From CAYJFK01 sp964369475 (GTDB lineage: Bacteria > Bacillota > Clostridia > Oscillospirales > Feifaniaceae), in NCBI GenBank assembly GCA_964369475.1, contig CAYJFK010000003.1:10862-74861 (forward strand): a stretch of 64,000 nucleotides of DNA, read 5' to 3'. The translations under genes and the position numbers were made by a program. Below are positions 1 through 8,165 of this stretch, in pieces; the stretch's first letter is position 1; the number at the start of each line of letters is the position of its first letter. A model generated the notes under the pieces. It worked only from the letters and a program-made list of their open reading frames with translations. It was not told the origin of the DNA and did no database searches.

Positions 1-333
1 CTTTTGGCGAGAGGTAAGCCCCAAGTTACGCTTTTTTACGACCTTTATATAGTCGTCGGCAAATCCGACAAAGCCAAAGGATATACCACAGAGCAGTGTT
101 ATCAGCGCAAGGCGATCAAAATTCGTTACAAATGTTGCTACAATAGCCCCTGTTATGCCAAGAGCAAAGGCAAGGCCACCCATTGTTGGTATGCCCGACT
201 TGCTTTGGTGCCACGAAGGGCCCACTTCTCTGATAGATTGCCCAAATTTAAGCCGTCTTAGCATGGGAATTAAAAATGGCAGTGTAGCCGCTGTCAGAAT
301 AAATGCGACTATCGGGGTTATAGGGGAAATCAT
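1..333 (-). CDS. mraY: Phospho-N-acetylmuramoyl-pentapeptide transferase, N-terminal part (runs off the window)
   Basis: Reading the minus strand from ATG at 333 gives 111 codons that stay open to the window edge. The product would be the integral membrane enzyme that moves phospho-MurNAc-pentapeptide from UDP to undecaprenyl phosphate, making lipid I. Visible MraY signatures are GPSWHQSKSGIPTMGG (about residues 42-57) and FADDYIKV followed by KKRNLGLTSRQK near the cut end, with hydrophobic segments at residues 1-18 and 58-75. The start overlaps the murE stop in an ATGA, so the two are translationally coupled. murF, which usually lies between murE and mraY, is missing here. The C-terminal two thirds lie outside the window. 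Identity is confident from the motifs. Confidence 0.93.
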   Translation of the reverse strand, partial: MISPITPIVAFILTAATLPFLIPMLRRLKFGQSIREVGPSWHQSKSGIPTMGGLAFALGITGAIVATFVTNFDRLALITLLCGISFGFVGFADDYIKVVKKRNLGLTSRQK

Positions 334-1763
334 ACCTTCCCACCCAAGATATCCTTAACTATCTCCCTCTCGTCGAAGTCGAACTTCTCTGTGCCGATAA
401 TCTGATATGTCTCGTGCCCCTTGCCTGCGATTAGTATCGTATCGCCCTCTTTTGCCTCTGCCATTGCATGGGCTATTGCCTCTTTGCGGTTTGTTACGAC
501 TTTATGAGGCACCTTTGTGCCCTCTACTCCGGCATATGCATCGGCAATAATGCGCTCGGGGTCCTCTGTTCTTGGGTTGTCGCTCGTTAGTACAAAGTAG
601 TCGGAAAAAGACTCTGCCGCCTTTGCCATAAGAGGCCTTTTCGAGCGGTCTCTGTCGCCGCCGCAACCAAAGACTGTAATAATGCGACCTTTGCTAATTC
701 CCTTTAATGCACGGCCGATGTTGAGTAGCGAGTCGGGGGTGTGGGAGTAGTCTATATATACCGTGTATGGGGTATCTGTCGGCACGATTTCTATTCTGCC
801 CTTAATGCCCTTAGCGGTAAGAAGGGATGCCGCCGCTTCTTTTAACGGTATGCCTATAAGTGTTGCACCCGTTATTGCAGCAAGAGTGTTGTATACATTA
901 AATTCACCGGGAAGTGCCGCCTTTACCCTTGCTATATTGCCCTTTTCGACCGCTTGATATTCTATTCCATCTACCTTTAAGGCGATATTTTTAGCAGTCA
1001 TATCGGCACTATCTGCCTTTATGGAGTATGTCACGGTCTTTTCTGCCTTGCTCATTAAGAGTATTTTATTTGTCGCCTCGTCGTCGTAGTTTAGCGCCGC
1101 ACTTTTACTTATTTCAAATAGCTTTGCCTTTGCGGCGAGATAGCTTGCCATGTCGCCGTGATAATCGAGATGATCTTGTGTTAGATTTGTAAATATGCCG
1201 CACTCGAATGTCATGCCGCCGACACGCTTTTGATCAAGTGCGTGCGACGATACTTCCATAACGCAGTGGGTGCAACCTGCCTCGACCATTTCGGCAAATG
1301 CGCCGTGCAGTTCCATTGCATCGGGGGTAGTTACATCGGCATCGTATACACGAGAGCCCGTGTCTATCGAGATCGTTCCGACAAGGCCGCACTTGCCGCC
1401 TGTGCTATCTATTATGTGCTTTATAAGACAAGCTGTCGAGGTTTTGCCGTTTGTGCCTGTTACCCCTACAAGCTTTAGCTTTGCGGCAGGGCTTTTGTAC
1501 CAAGCATCGGCCATAAGAGAGTATGCAAGGCGAGAGTCGTCGACAAGTATAACTCCCTCGCCACGCTCGGCGATAACTGCGGCAGCCCCTGCCGCCTTTG
1601 CCTTTTCTATATACTCGTGCCCGTCTGCCTTTGTGCCTGTTATCGCAACAAAGACCATGCCCTCTTTTACCTTGCGGCTGTCTGCCGTTATGCCCGTTAT
1701 TATGGCATCTTGATCTATCTTAGATGCGTAGTCTACATTCTTTAAAAGTTCGCCTAATTTCAT
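330..1763 (-). CDS. murE: UDP-N-acetylmuramoyl-tripeptide synthetase (meso-DAP type)
   Basis: 477 residues, the normal MurE length. It is a cytoplasmic Mur ligase that adds the third amino acid to UDP-MurNAc-L-Ala-D-Glu using ATP. Visible: the ATP-binding loop GVTGTNGKTS (residues 100-109), TTPDAMELH, the MEVSSHALDQKR block, FTNLTQDHLDYHGDM, a Lys (about 212) in the position of the carbamylated lysine, and DNPR at 395-398. In the family DNPR marks use of meso-diaminopimelate rather than lysine, so I infer DAP-type peptidoglycan. ATG at 1763 follows GAGGAGACGAG. The gene is 24 nt downstream of the penicillin-binding protein gene and overlaps mraY by 4 nt. Confidence 0.96.
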   Translation of the reverse strand: MKLGELLKNVDYASKIDQDAIITGITADSRKVKEGMVFVAITGTKADGHEYIEKAKAAGAAAVIAERGEGVILVDDSRLAYSLMADAWYKSPAAKLKLVGVTGTNGKTSTACLIKHIIDSTGGKCGLVGTISIDTGSRVYDADVTTPDAMELHGAFAEMVEAGCTHCVMEVSSHALDQKRVGGMTFECGIFTNLTQDHLDYHGDMASYLAAKAKLFEISKSAALNYDDEATNKILLMSKAEKTVTYSIKADSADMTAKNIALKVDGIEYQAVEKGNIARVKAALPGEFNVYNTLAAITGATLIGIPLKEAAASLLTAKGIKGRIEIVPTDTPYTVYIDYSHTPDSLLNIGRALKGISKGRIITVFGCGGDRDRSKRPLMAKAAESFSDYFVLTSDNPRTEDPERIIADAYAGVEGTKVPHKVVTNRKEAIAHAMAEAKEGDTILIAGKGHETYQIIGTEKFDFDEREIVKDILGGKV

Positions 1764-1787
1764 CTCTCGTCTCCTCTTGCACTTTAG

Positions 1788-4034
1788 CTAAACCCCCGAC
1801 GACTGCCAGTCTACCTCCTCGGGGCTTACAAATTCCACCTCTATAACATCGCCTTCGTTTGCAAATGTTCCGGCGGCAGGGCTCTGGGTGCTCGCAATTG
1901 CCCCTCCGCTTGTATCATTGCCCGATACACGAATGTTAAAACCGGCATTTTCCAAAACTCTTGTGGCATCGCTCTCGGAAAGACCCGAAAGATCGGGCAC
2001 TTCGATTAGATTTGTCATGCCTTCTTCGGTGTAAAGCAGTATCTTGCCCCCCTCGGAAAGCTTGTCGTTGCCCTTGGGGATTTGGGTTAGAACACTGCTA
2101 CCGTCCCCCATAACTGTCGGGACAAAGCCGCCACTTATTACTATTTCTCGTGCCTCGTCTATCGACATGCCCTCGACATTCGGAACTGTCCTCTCTAGCG
2201 AGGCAAGTTCTTCCTCGGTGTACTGCGGCATTATGCCCATGTATGGCAAAATATCGGCAAACATCTTGCCAACTGTTGGAGCTGCAATTATACCGCCTGA
2301 TGGGTTTGGCACATCGGGCTCGTCTAAGAGGAGCAGTATTGCTATTTGCGGATCGTCTGCAGGTGCAAAACCGCAAAATGATGCAATGCGCTTGTCGGCT
2401 ATTCCCTCCTCGTTTTTTTGGTCGATCTTCTCGGAAGTACCTGTCTTTCCGCCTATGCTGTATCCCTTAACAGCGGCATTGCTACCCGTACCTTCCGAAA
2501 CAACACGCTCTACCAAATCTTGCATTATAACCGAAACTTCTTCCGATATTACCTGCCTTACAGGCTCTGTTTCAAAGTCCTCTATAACATTTCCATCGTC
2601 GTCTATAACCTTAGATGCAATGTGCGGCTCTACAACGTAACCGCCGTTTATGGTTGCGGCTACCGCCGTTATCATTTGGATTGGCGTAACCTTAAATGTC
2701 TGTCCGAAAGAGGTTACCGCAACTTCTACAACGCCCTGCTCAAATGTCTCCTCGTTGTGGAAAATACCGTTAGCCTCGCCATACAGATCTATACCTGTAC
2801 GCTCCATAAGCCCGTATGCCTCTATGTATTCATAAAATGCCTCGCCGCCTATTCTTGCGCCGAGCTCCATCATAACAGGGTTGCAAGAATTTGCTATGCC
2901 TTCTGCCACGGTCTGAACTCCGTGCCCTGTGCGCTTCCAACAGTGTATCCTTGTTCCTGCCACCGTCATCGAGCCTGTGCAGTTAAAGGTTTCGTTTAGG
3001 TCTACAACATCTTCTTCGAGAGCTATGGCCGTCGTTAAAATTTTAAAAACAGACCCCGGCTCGTATGTGTCGGCTATTGCCTTGTTTCGCCAAGAGGATT
3101 GCCATATCTCCATAAGACGAGTGCTGTAATCCTCACCCGACAGAGCGTCGAGCTCGAGCATCAACTGCTCGTCGGTTATCTCTCTCGGATCGTTTAGATC
3201 GTACGCAGGATATGTCGACATTGCAAGGATTTCTCCTGTGTTTACCTCCATTACAATGGCGGTCGCCCTTTGCTGAACGCTGTATTCGTTAACGGCAAAT
3301 TCGAGATTTTTCTCCACAAAGTGCTGTATGCCCTCATCGATCGTGAGGACAAGGTTGTAGCCGTTTTTGGCATCTATATACTGCTCGTACTTAAATGGCA
3401 TGTTAGTGCCCTGAGCATTTTTTAGTGTTATTATGCGCCCAGGTTGACCCATTAGAATATCGTCGTAGTATGCCTCCACACCCTCTATTCCCACTCCGTC
3501 TATATCTGTAAAGCCTATTACATGGGCGGCAAAACTGCCATAGGGGTAGTAGCGCTTCGAGTCCTCGGCAAGCGCTATGCAAGACAGGTCGTTTTCGCTT
3601 ATAAACGTTCGAACCTCGTCTGCTTCTTCCTTTTCTACTTGACGAAGTATAACCTCGTAGTAGTTGTCTGCCTTTGTTTTGTTTAGAACAGTGTCGTAGT
3701 CTACCCCAAGAATTTCAGATAGTCCCTGCGCCACAAGTGTCTGTGTGGCGGCATCGTCTTTGCTTATATATTTTGGGGCGATATATACCGTTTCGGTCGA
3801 TGCAGATACCGCAAGCGCCTTTAGGTTTCTATCGTATATTGTCCCTCTTTTGGGTGGGATTTCGGTATCTCTAACCTGCTGATCGATTGCCCTTGCTTGA
3901 TATTCTTCATGTTTTAATACCTGAAGATTAAATAGCTGTAAGGTTATTGTACCAAAGCAAATAATTGTAAATACAATAAGCACAAATGTTATTCGTGCCT
4001 TCATCATTTTAGATAGCGTGCTCTCTTTTGGCAT
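1788..4034 (-). CDS. Class B penicillin-binding protein with two PASTA domains (SpoVD/FtsI type)
   Basis: 748 residues. A peptidoglycan DD-transpeptidase anchored by one N-terminal membrane helix (about residues 13-35). The dimerisation region starts around RGTIYDRN (64-71). Active-site motifs are SVFK at 328-331, SCN at 383-385 and KTGT at 530-533. Two PASTA domains (about 617-671 and 679-737) end the protein; in the family these bind peptidoglycan or muropeptides. Its place between the ftsL-like gene and murE is that of ftsI or spoVD; the domain order fits SpoVD or PBP2x, so it may act in vegetative division, in spore cortex synthesis, or both. The sequence alone does not decide. ATG at 4034 follows AGGGGGTG. 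Confidence 0.9.
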   Translation of the reverse strand: MPKESTLSKMMKARITFVLIVFTIICFGTITLQLFNLQVLKHEEYQARAIDQQVRDTEIPPKRGTIYDRNLKALAVSASTETVYIAPKYISKDDAATQTLVAQGLSEILGVDYDTVLNKTKADNYYEVILRQVEKEEADEVRTFISENDLSCIALAEDSKRYYPYGSFAAHVIGFTDIDGVGIEGVEAYYDDILMGQPGRIITLKNAQGTNMPFKYEQYIDAKNGYNLVLTIDEGIQHFVEKNLEFAVNEYSVQQRATAIVMEVNTGEILAMSTYPAYDLNDPREITDEQLMLELDALSGEDYSTRLMEIWQSSWRNKAIADTYEPGSVFKILTTAIALEEDVVDLNETFNCTGSMTVAGTRIHCWKRTGHGVQTVAEGIANSCNPVMMELGARIGGEAFYEYIEAYGLMERTGIDLYGEANGIFHNEETFEQGVVEVAVTSFGQTFKVTPIQMITAVAATINGGYVVEPHIASKVIDDDGNVIEDFETEPVRQVISEEVSVIMQDLVERVVSEGTGSNAAVKGYSIGGKTGTSEKIDQKNEEGIADKRIASFCGFAPADDPQIAILLLLDEPDVPNPSGGIIAAPTVGKMFADILPYMGIMPQYTEEELASLERTVPNVEGMSIDEAREIVISGGFVPTVMGDGSSVLTQIPKGNDKLSEGGKILLYTEEGMTNLIEVPDLSGLSESDATRVLENAGFNIRVSGNDTSGGAIASTQSPAAGTFANEGDVIEVEFVSPEEVDWQSSGV

Positions 4035-4078
4035 GTGGCGTCACCCCCTTTTATGAATTATATTATTATAGGTCACCA

Positions 4079-4107
4079 CATATGCAGGAAGATACTCCCT
4101 GCATATG
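4079..4107. repeat. Perfect 10-bp inverted repeat between ftsL-like and PBP genes
   Basis: CATATGCAGG (4079-4088) and CCTGCATATG (4098-4107) are perfect reverse complements separated by 9 nt, in the 150-bp gap between the two genes. There is no T run after it on the minus strand, so it is not a good intrinsic terminator. It may be an RNA processing site or an operator. A second inverted pair, GATAAAT/ATTTATC (4163-4169, 4180-4186), overlaps the ftsL-like stop codon. Confidence 0.5.
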
Positions 4108-4184
4108 GCCATGATGATTGATAGATAAAATCAGGGAACACTTTTAAAGGGTGAGCGACTTGGATAAATATCTCCAAGCATTTA

Positions 4185-4718
4185 TCAGCTCATGTACTCC
4201 CCAAGGCGAATGAGTAGATTTTCGGCCGTGTCGGTCGCTTTGCCTATAAAGCCTCTCTCGTCCTCTATTACATTGCCTGTGTCTTCCGAAGTTAGATCGA
4301 CATAGATTATCTGATCTTGCTCTACCTTGTGCATGTATAGCTCGGAGGTCGCTATTTCTTCTATATCCTTTAGGTTTGTGCGCATGTCAAGTTCCGCTTG
4401 CATACGCTTTTGATCGTTTAAAAGTTGCTCGTTTTGGTTCTTCAGTTTCGAGCTTTCGGATGTAAGTTCTGTTAGCTCTGTATAGCTCGACACTATGCCG
4501 ACAAGCATGGCAATTACAGATGCGGATATTACCACACCTTTAAGAAAGCCTCTCCTAAGCTCTGCTTTGCGGCGCCTGTCGACAATCGAAGTAACTTCTG
4601 TTCTCTTGTCACTGCGGTGCGCAACGTCAAAGGCTGACATGTCGTATCCTACACTTACCTTCTCAGCAAGCGCACCGTTTGTATATCCACCGCTATTTCT
4701 CTCGTTCCCCTTATTCAT
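4185..4718 (-). CDS. FtsL/DivIC-like septum protein
   Basis: 177 residues. The N-terminal 55 residues are polar and basic, followed by one membrane helix (about 58-78, FLKGVVISASVIAMLVGIVS) and then a coiled-coil-like stretch with heptad leucines (LTELTSESSKLKNQNEQLL) to about residue 125. This topology, together with the position between rsmH and the PBP gene, is that of FtsL, a bitopic member of the divisome that pairs with DivIC and FtsQ/DivIB. Sequence conservation in FtsL is very low, so the assignment leans on topology and synteny. ATG at 4718 follows AAGGGGTG. The gap to rsmH is 53 nt. Confidence 0.75.
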   Translation of the reverse strand: MNKGNERNSGGYTNGALAEKVSVGYDMSAFDVAHRSDKRTEVTSIVDRRRKAELRRGFLKGVVISASVIAMLVGIVSSYTELTELTSESSKLKNQNEQLLNDQKRMQAELDMRTNLKDIEEIATSELYMHKVEQDQIIYVDLTSEDTGNVIEDERGFIGKATDTAENLLIRLGEYMS

Positions 4719-4771
4719 TTCGCACCCCTTTTTTATATAATTGTGTATTTTTCACTGCTCAAGCATTAGTT

Positions 4772-5701
4772 TTATACCCTCTGTGCCACCCTAAGTTTTG
4801 CGCTTTTACTTCTCGAATTTTCCTCAAGCTCGATCTCGCTTGGCAAGATAGGCTTTCTTGAAACGAGCTTTAAAGCAGGCTTTATACCGCATACACATAT
4901 GGGAAGTTTTGGCGGACAAATACAGCCTTTAACAAGTCTTGCAAATGTCTCTTTTACTATCCTATCTTCAAGAGAATGGAAGGTTATTATCGAAATTCTG
5001 CCACCTTCATTCATGGCACTACATGCATCTTCTATTGCGCCTGCTATCGCATCGAGCTCGCCGTTTACCTCTATTCTTATTGCCTGAAATGTCCTCTTAG
5101 CTGGGTGACCGCCCTCTCTTTTTGCTACGGTCGGCACTGCGCTGTCTATAACTTTGGCAAGCTCTCCCGTCGTTAAAATGGGGGATTGCTCCCTTTTTTT
5201 TATTATGGCGGCCGCTATGCGCCTTGCAAATTTTTCTTCGCCGTACTTAAACAAAATATCTACAAGGCGCTCCTCTGTGTATGTCGCCACGACCTCTGCC
5301 GCTGTAATGCCTGTCTCTCTATTCATGCGCATGTCGAGCGGCGCATCTCTCATGTAGGAAAAACCTCTGTCGGTGTCGTCGAGCTGAAAGGAGGATACAC
5401 CAAGATCGAGCAAAAATCCGTCTATTTTTTCTATGTTAAGCTCTCTTAATATGTCGCCGACATTTCTAAAGTCGTCCTTTACATATGTAACGACATCGCT
5501 GTATGGGGCGAGCTTTTCCTTTGCCCTTGAATGGGCATAGTCGTCCTTATCGATGGCTATAAGACGGCCACCTGTAAGCTTTGCCGCAATCTCACTGCTG
5601 TGACCGCCGCCGCCCATTGTGCCGTCTATATAAATGCCATTCGGTTTTATGTCAAGCCCGTCGACCGCTTCCTTTAGCATGACGGGGTAGTGGCTATACA
5701 T
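4772..5701 (-). CDS. rsmH: 16S rRNA (cytosine-1402-N4)-methyltransferase
   Basis: 309 residues, typical of RsmH/MraW. It methylates N4 of C1402 in 16S rRNA with S-adenosylmethionine, tuning the ribosomal P site. Visible: the opening HYPVMLKEAVDGL (residues 3-15), the SAM-binding loop YIDGTMGGGGHS (24-35), GFLLDLGVSSFQLD, and the C-terminal SRSKSAKLRVAQRV. ATG at 5701 overlaps the mraZ stop by 8 nt. In the dcw cluster it always follows mraZ, as here. Confidence 0.96.
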   Translation of the reverse strand: MYSHYPVMLKEAVDGLDIKPNGIYIDGTMGGGGHSSEIAAKLTGGRLIAIDKDDYAHSRAKEKLAPYSDVVTYVKDDFRNVGDILRELNIEKIDGFLLDLGVSSFQLDDTDRGFSYMRDAPLDMRMNRETGITAAEVVATYTEERLVDILFKYGEEKFARRIAAAIIKKREQSPILTTGELAKVIDSAVPTVAKREGGHPAKRTFQAIRIEVNGELDAIAGAIEDACSAMNEGGRISIITFHSLEDRIVKETFARLVKGCICPPKLPICVCGIKPALKLVSRKPILPSEIELEENSRSKSAKLRVAQRV

Positions 5702-6113
5702 CTCTCATCTCCAAAAGCTCTAATATGTCCTCGTCGTTTATATTGTCGTCGTACGATTCAAGCTTAGCAGCATCCCATATCTCGGCACGCTTTTCTACGC
5801 CGATAACAACGACCTCTTTCACGAGCTCTGCCTTTTTCCTTAGGTTTAGCGGAATTATAATTCTGCCTTGCGCATCGGGTATGGCAAGCTCTGCATTCGA
5901 GAAAAAGTACCGCTCCATCTTGCTTGCCGCCGACATCGGTTGCTCTCCGACCTTCTTAACAAGCTTGTCCCACTCCTCTTTACCGTAGAGTGCCACACAA
6001 CCGTCGAGCCCTCTTGTCATCATGATGAAGTCGCCAAAATGCTCCCTGAATTTAAGGGGTAGGATAACACGCCCTTTGCTGTCCATATTATGCGCCGATC
6101 TGCCTATAAGCAT
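5694..6113 (-). CDS. mraZ: Transcriptional regulator MraZ
   Basis: 139 residues from ATG at 6113. MraZ forms a ring of AbrB-like DNA-binding units and represses its own division/cell-wall operon. The two AbrB-like repeats are visible: HNMDSKGRVILPLKFR near the start and AELAIPDAQGRIIIPLNLR in the second half. I chose 6113 because GGGGGTGA sits 5 nt upstream and the product then begins MLIGRSAHNMDSKGR as in the family. An in-frame ATG at 6137 lies inside the operator repeats and would add eight unsupported residues. It is the first gene of the dcw operon. Confidence 0.94.
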   Translation of the reverse strand: MLIGRSAHNMDSKGRVILPLKFREHFGDFIMMTRGLDGCVALYGKEEWDKLVKKVGEQPMSAASKMERYFFSNAELAIPDAQGRIIIPLNLRKKAELVKEVVVIGVEKRAEIWDAAKLESYDDNINDEDILELLEMRDV

Positions 6114-6116
6114 GTC

Positions 6117-6156
6117 ATCACCCCCACTCATCACCATTTAACGCCACAAATCACCA
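6117..6156 (-). promoter_or_regulatory. MraZ-box operator, four repeats at 10-nt spacing
   Basis: On the minus strand TGGTGA, TGGCGT, TGGTGA and TGGGGG begin at 6156, 6146, 6136 and 6126, exactly 10 nt apart. MraZ of other bacteria binds direct repeats starting TGG with this helical spacing upstream of mraZ. The array starts just after the predicted transcription start, and the last box merges with the mraZ ribosome binding site, so bound MraZ could block both transcription and translation. Spacing is seen directly; binding is inferred. Confidence 0.8.
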
Positions 6157-6167
6157 CTGATATAAAT

Positions 6168-6195
6168 ATAATACCACATATTTTTATTTTTGCAA
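6168..6195 (-). promoter_or_regulatory. Predicted promoter of the dcw operon
   Basis: On the minus strand -35 TTGCAA (6195-6190) and -10 TATTAT (6173-6168) are separated by 16 nt. The predicted start near 6161 lies immediately before the MraZ boxes. Confidence 0.65.
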
Positions 6196-6222
6196 GAGGA
6201 ATTTGTTAAGAAAAAAAGTAAA

Positions 6223-6244
6223 AACCCCTCGAAACCGAGGGGTT
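6223..6244 (-). terminator. Intrinsic terminator
   Basis: AACCCCTCG (6223-6231) pairs perfectly with CGAGGGGTT (6236-6244) over a 4-nt loop. On the minus strand it runs into TTTTTACTTTTTTT. It lies downstream of the 6411-6962 gene and insulates the mraZ promoter. Confidence 0.8.
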
Positions 6245-6370
6245 GCATAAAAATATGTATGTTTTATAGAAAGTATGTTCTATTTTTCTATTTCGTTCTC
6301 TTTAAAAGTAAAGTTGTATGTATAGTTGTCTATTTTAAAAATATGCATAAAATATAACCATAATGCAAAA

Positions 6371-6404
6371 GGCTGTAACCCATTTATAAAAAAGTGTTAC
6401 AGCC
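6371..6404 (-). terminator. Terminator-like hairpin after the coiled-coil gene
   Basis: GGCTGTAAC (6371-6379) pairs with GTTACAGCC (6396-6404) over a 16-nt loop and is followed on the minus strand by TTTTGCATT. It starts 6 nt after the stop of the 6411-6962 gene. The 126 bases between this hairpin and the one at 6223 show no gene. Confidence 0.65.
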
Positions 6405-6410
6405 CCAATC

Positions 6411-6962
6411 TTACAGTTTTGCGCCTTTAAAGTTGTGTTGTGCTTGTTTAACGCTTGCAACGGCCTGCTCCATGTGGTCGGAAACATTGCTAAGTAGGCT
6501 CTCAACATAGTTGTTTGTGTCTGCCTTTAGCTCCTTTACCCTTTGGTTTGTGTCGGCAAGAAGTTCGTTTGCCTGCTTGTTTGCAAGAGAGAGATGCTCG
6601 CTCGCCTGCTCGCCTGCCTGCTTGATAAGGTCGTTTGCCTGCTGTTTTGCCTCCATCATGGTCTGGCTTGCAAGACGTTTTGCCTCTGCCATTACCTCGT
6701 CTCTCGAGACGAGCGCCTTTGCCTTTTCTTCGGCATTTTTAAGCATTACCTCTGCCTCTCTCTTGGCTGTCGAGATAATCTCCTTGCGATCTGCCACTAT
6801 CTGCTTTGCCTGATCAATTTCAGAGGGCAAACTCTTTCTAATCTCGCTAATAAGCTCGCCCGCTTCGACCGAATCTACAAGGCATTTTCCACCCGAGAGC
6901 GGCAAACGCACAGCCTCCTCGAACATTTCGGCAAGTCTTTCAAAAAGTTCATCTGTATTCAT
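6411..6962 (-). CDS. Alanine-rich coiled-coil protein of the coaD neighbourhood
   Basis: 183 residues with no signal peptide or membrane helix. From about residue 48 to 178 it is one long charged, alanine-rich helix of heptad character with repeated AKQQAN/ANKQAN-type segments. It resembles the stalk-like b subunits of ATP synthases or DivIVA-type coiled coils only in composition, and I do not recognise a family with certainty. ATG at 6962 overlaps the coaD stop by 4 nt, so it is co-translated with coaD and rsmD. Proteins of this kind are often annotated just as ATPase or hypothetical. A structural or localisation role is possible, but the function is unknown. Confidence 0.75.
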   Translation of the reverse strand: MNTDELFERLAEMFEEAVRLPLSGGKCLVDSVEAGELISEIRKSLPSEIDQAKQIVADRKEIISTAKREAEVMLKNAEEKAKALVSRDEVMAEAKRLASQTMMEAKQQANDLIKQAGEQASEHLSLANKQANELLADTNQRVKELKADTNNYVESLLSNVSDHMEQAVASVKQAQHNFKGAKL

Positions 6963-7456
6963 ATCTTCCGCTCTCCTTTATAGTAAATTTTAGCAATTTT
7001 TTCCATTACGTTCTTTGGTACATAGTTAGATATATCCCCACCATAAGATGCAAATTCACGCACTATGCTCGAGCTTATATAAGATAGCTCGGCCGAGGTC
7101 GGCAATAGCATTGTCTCTATTTTGCAGTGAGAGGACATTTTGTTAACATATGCCATTGTCATCTCGGCTTCAAAATCCATTAAGCTGCGCACGCCCTTGA
7201 CGAGCACTGCATTGTTTTTTTCGAGTGCAAAGTCTATAAGCAGACCCGAATGTGCCGTAACCTGTACATTTTTAAGGTGCGATGTCGCCTCTTTTAAGAG
7301 CTCGATTCTCGTCTCGGCCGACACGTCGTAGACCTTTGCGCTGTTGTAGACAAGAAGTATTATTACCTCGTCGAATATCTCGGCGGCACGCTCGAATATA
7401 TCGAGGTGGCCACAAGTAACCGGATTAAAACTGCCGGGGCAGACCGCTATTTTCAT
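6959..7456 (-). CDS. coaD: Phosphopantetheine adenylyltransferase
   Basis: 165 residues, the standard CoaD length. It transfers AMP from ATP to 4'-phosphopantetheine, the penultimate step of coenzyme A synthesis. Visible: the nucleotidyltransferase opening AVCPGSFNPVTCGHLDI (TxGH, residues 4-20), VKGVRSLMDFEAEM, and the ISSSIVREFA block near residue 128. It overlaps rsmD upstream and the coiled-coil gene downstream by 4 nt each. The rsmD-coaD pair is a common Firmicutes arrangement. Confidence 0.96.
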   Translation of the reverse strand: MKIAVCPGSFNPVTCGHLDIFERAAEIFDEVIILLVYNSAKVYDVSAETRIELLKEATSHLKNVQVTAHSGLLIDFALEKNNAVLVKGVRSLMDFEAEMTMAYVNKMSSHCKIETMLLPTSAELSYISSSIVREFASYGGDISNYVPKNVMEKIAKIYYKGERKI

Positions 7457-8007
7457 GCCTCGCCCTCCCCATGCCTGTATGTCGTAAGCCTCATAGTGCC
7501 GTATCTGACACTGCGTGCTATTTCAAGATCTCCGACAGACTCGGGAAGTGCTTCTCGGTCGCCCGTTTCGCATATAATAACGCCGCCTGTAAATAAGAGC
7601 TTTCTCGCCGCAATTACCTTTAGCGCCTTGTCGCATAGCCCCTTACCGTATGGTGCATCTATTAAAATAACGTGAAATGTCTTGTCTGTGCTCTCTAAAA
7701 ACGACTTATAATCTGTGTGGTGCAGTGCCGCTTGTTCAGCCATCTTACAGCGTTCTAAGTTGGATTTTACAACATCTATTGCCGCCTTGTTGTTGTCGAC
7801 AAAATCGGCAAATTCCGCCCCTCTCGACAGCGCCTCTATCCCAAGGCTTCCGCTCCCTGCAAAGAGGTCGAGCACTCTGCGCCCTTGCACTTCAAACTGA
7901 ATAGAGCTAAAGAGCGCCTCTTTTACACGCTGAGTGGTAGGTCTTGTCGCCTCCCCATCGAGCGTTTTTAATTTTAGCCCCTTGGCAGAGCCCGTTATAA
8001 CCTGCAT
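7453..8007 (-). CDS. rsmD: 16S rRNA (guanine-966-N2)-methyltransferase RsmD-like
   Basis: 184 residues from ATG at 8007, chosen because AAGGAGGG lies 3-10 nt upstream and the product then starts MQVITGSAKGLKL as in the family; the open frame extends 35 codons further without support. Visible: TRPTTQRVKEALFS, the SAM-binding VLDLFAGSGSLGIEALSRGA, and a catalytic-type motif IDAPYGKG. The family motif is normally DPPY or NPPF; here the first proline is alanine, which is unusual. It is the first gene of an operon with coaD. Confidence 0.92.
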   Translation of the reverse strand: MQVITGSAKGLKLKTLDGEATRPTTQRVKEALFSSIQFEVQGRRVLDLFAGSGSLGIEALSRGAEFADFVDNNKAAIDVVKSNLERCKMAEQAALHHTDYKSFLESTDKTFHVILIDAPYGKGLCDKALKVIAARKLLFTGGVIICETGDREALPESVGDLEIARSVRYGTMRLTTYRHGEGEA

Positions 8008-8165
8008 AAAGCCCTCCTTTACCCCAAATCCATATATTGCGAAATTTGTAGGTATACTGTATATTTTATCATATCTTACAATTATGTCAATATCAAATTT
8101 TATGTCAACCAAATGACATTCTTGTTTGCCACAAGCACCGTTCAGGCACTTTTTTTATAACTGTT

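Noticed and set aside
1..358. Two short plus-strand open frames at the left edge
   Set aside because: The minus strand reads a clear MraY N-terminus through the same bases.
2044..2999. Long plus-strand open frames opposite the PBP gene
   Set aside because: They are mirror frames of the PASTA-PBP gene, with Ser- and Cys-rich unnatural composition and no start signals.
6264..6284. GAAAGTATGTTC resembling a Gram-positive LexA box
   Set aside because: It has a mismatch in the first half-site and lies between two terminators, not at a promoter.
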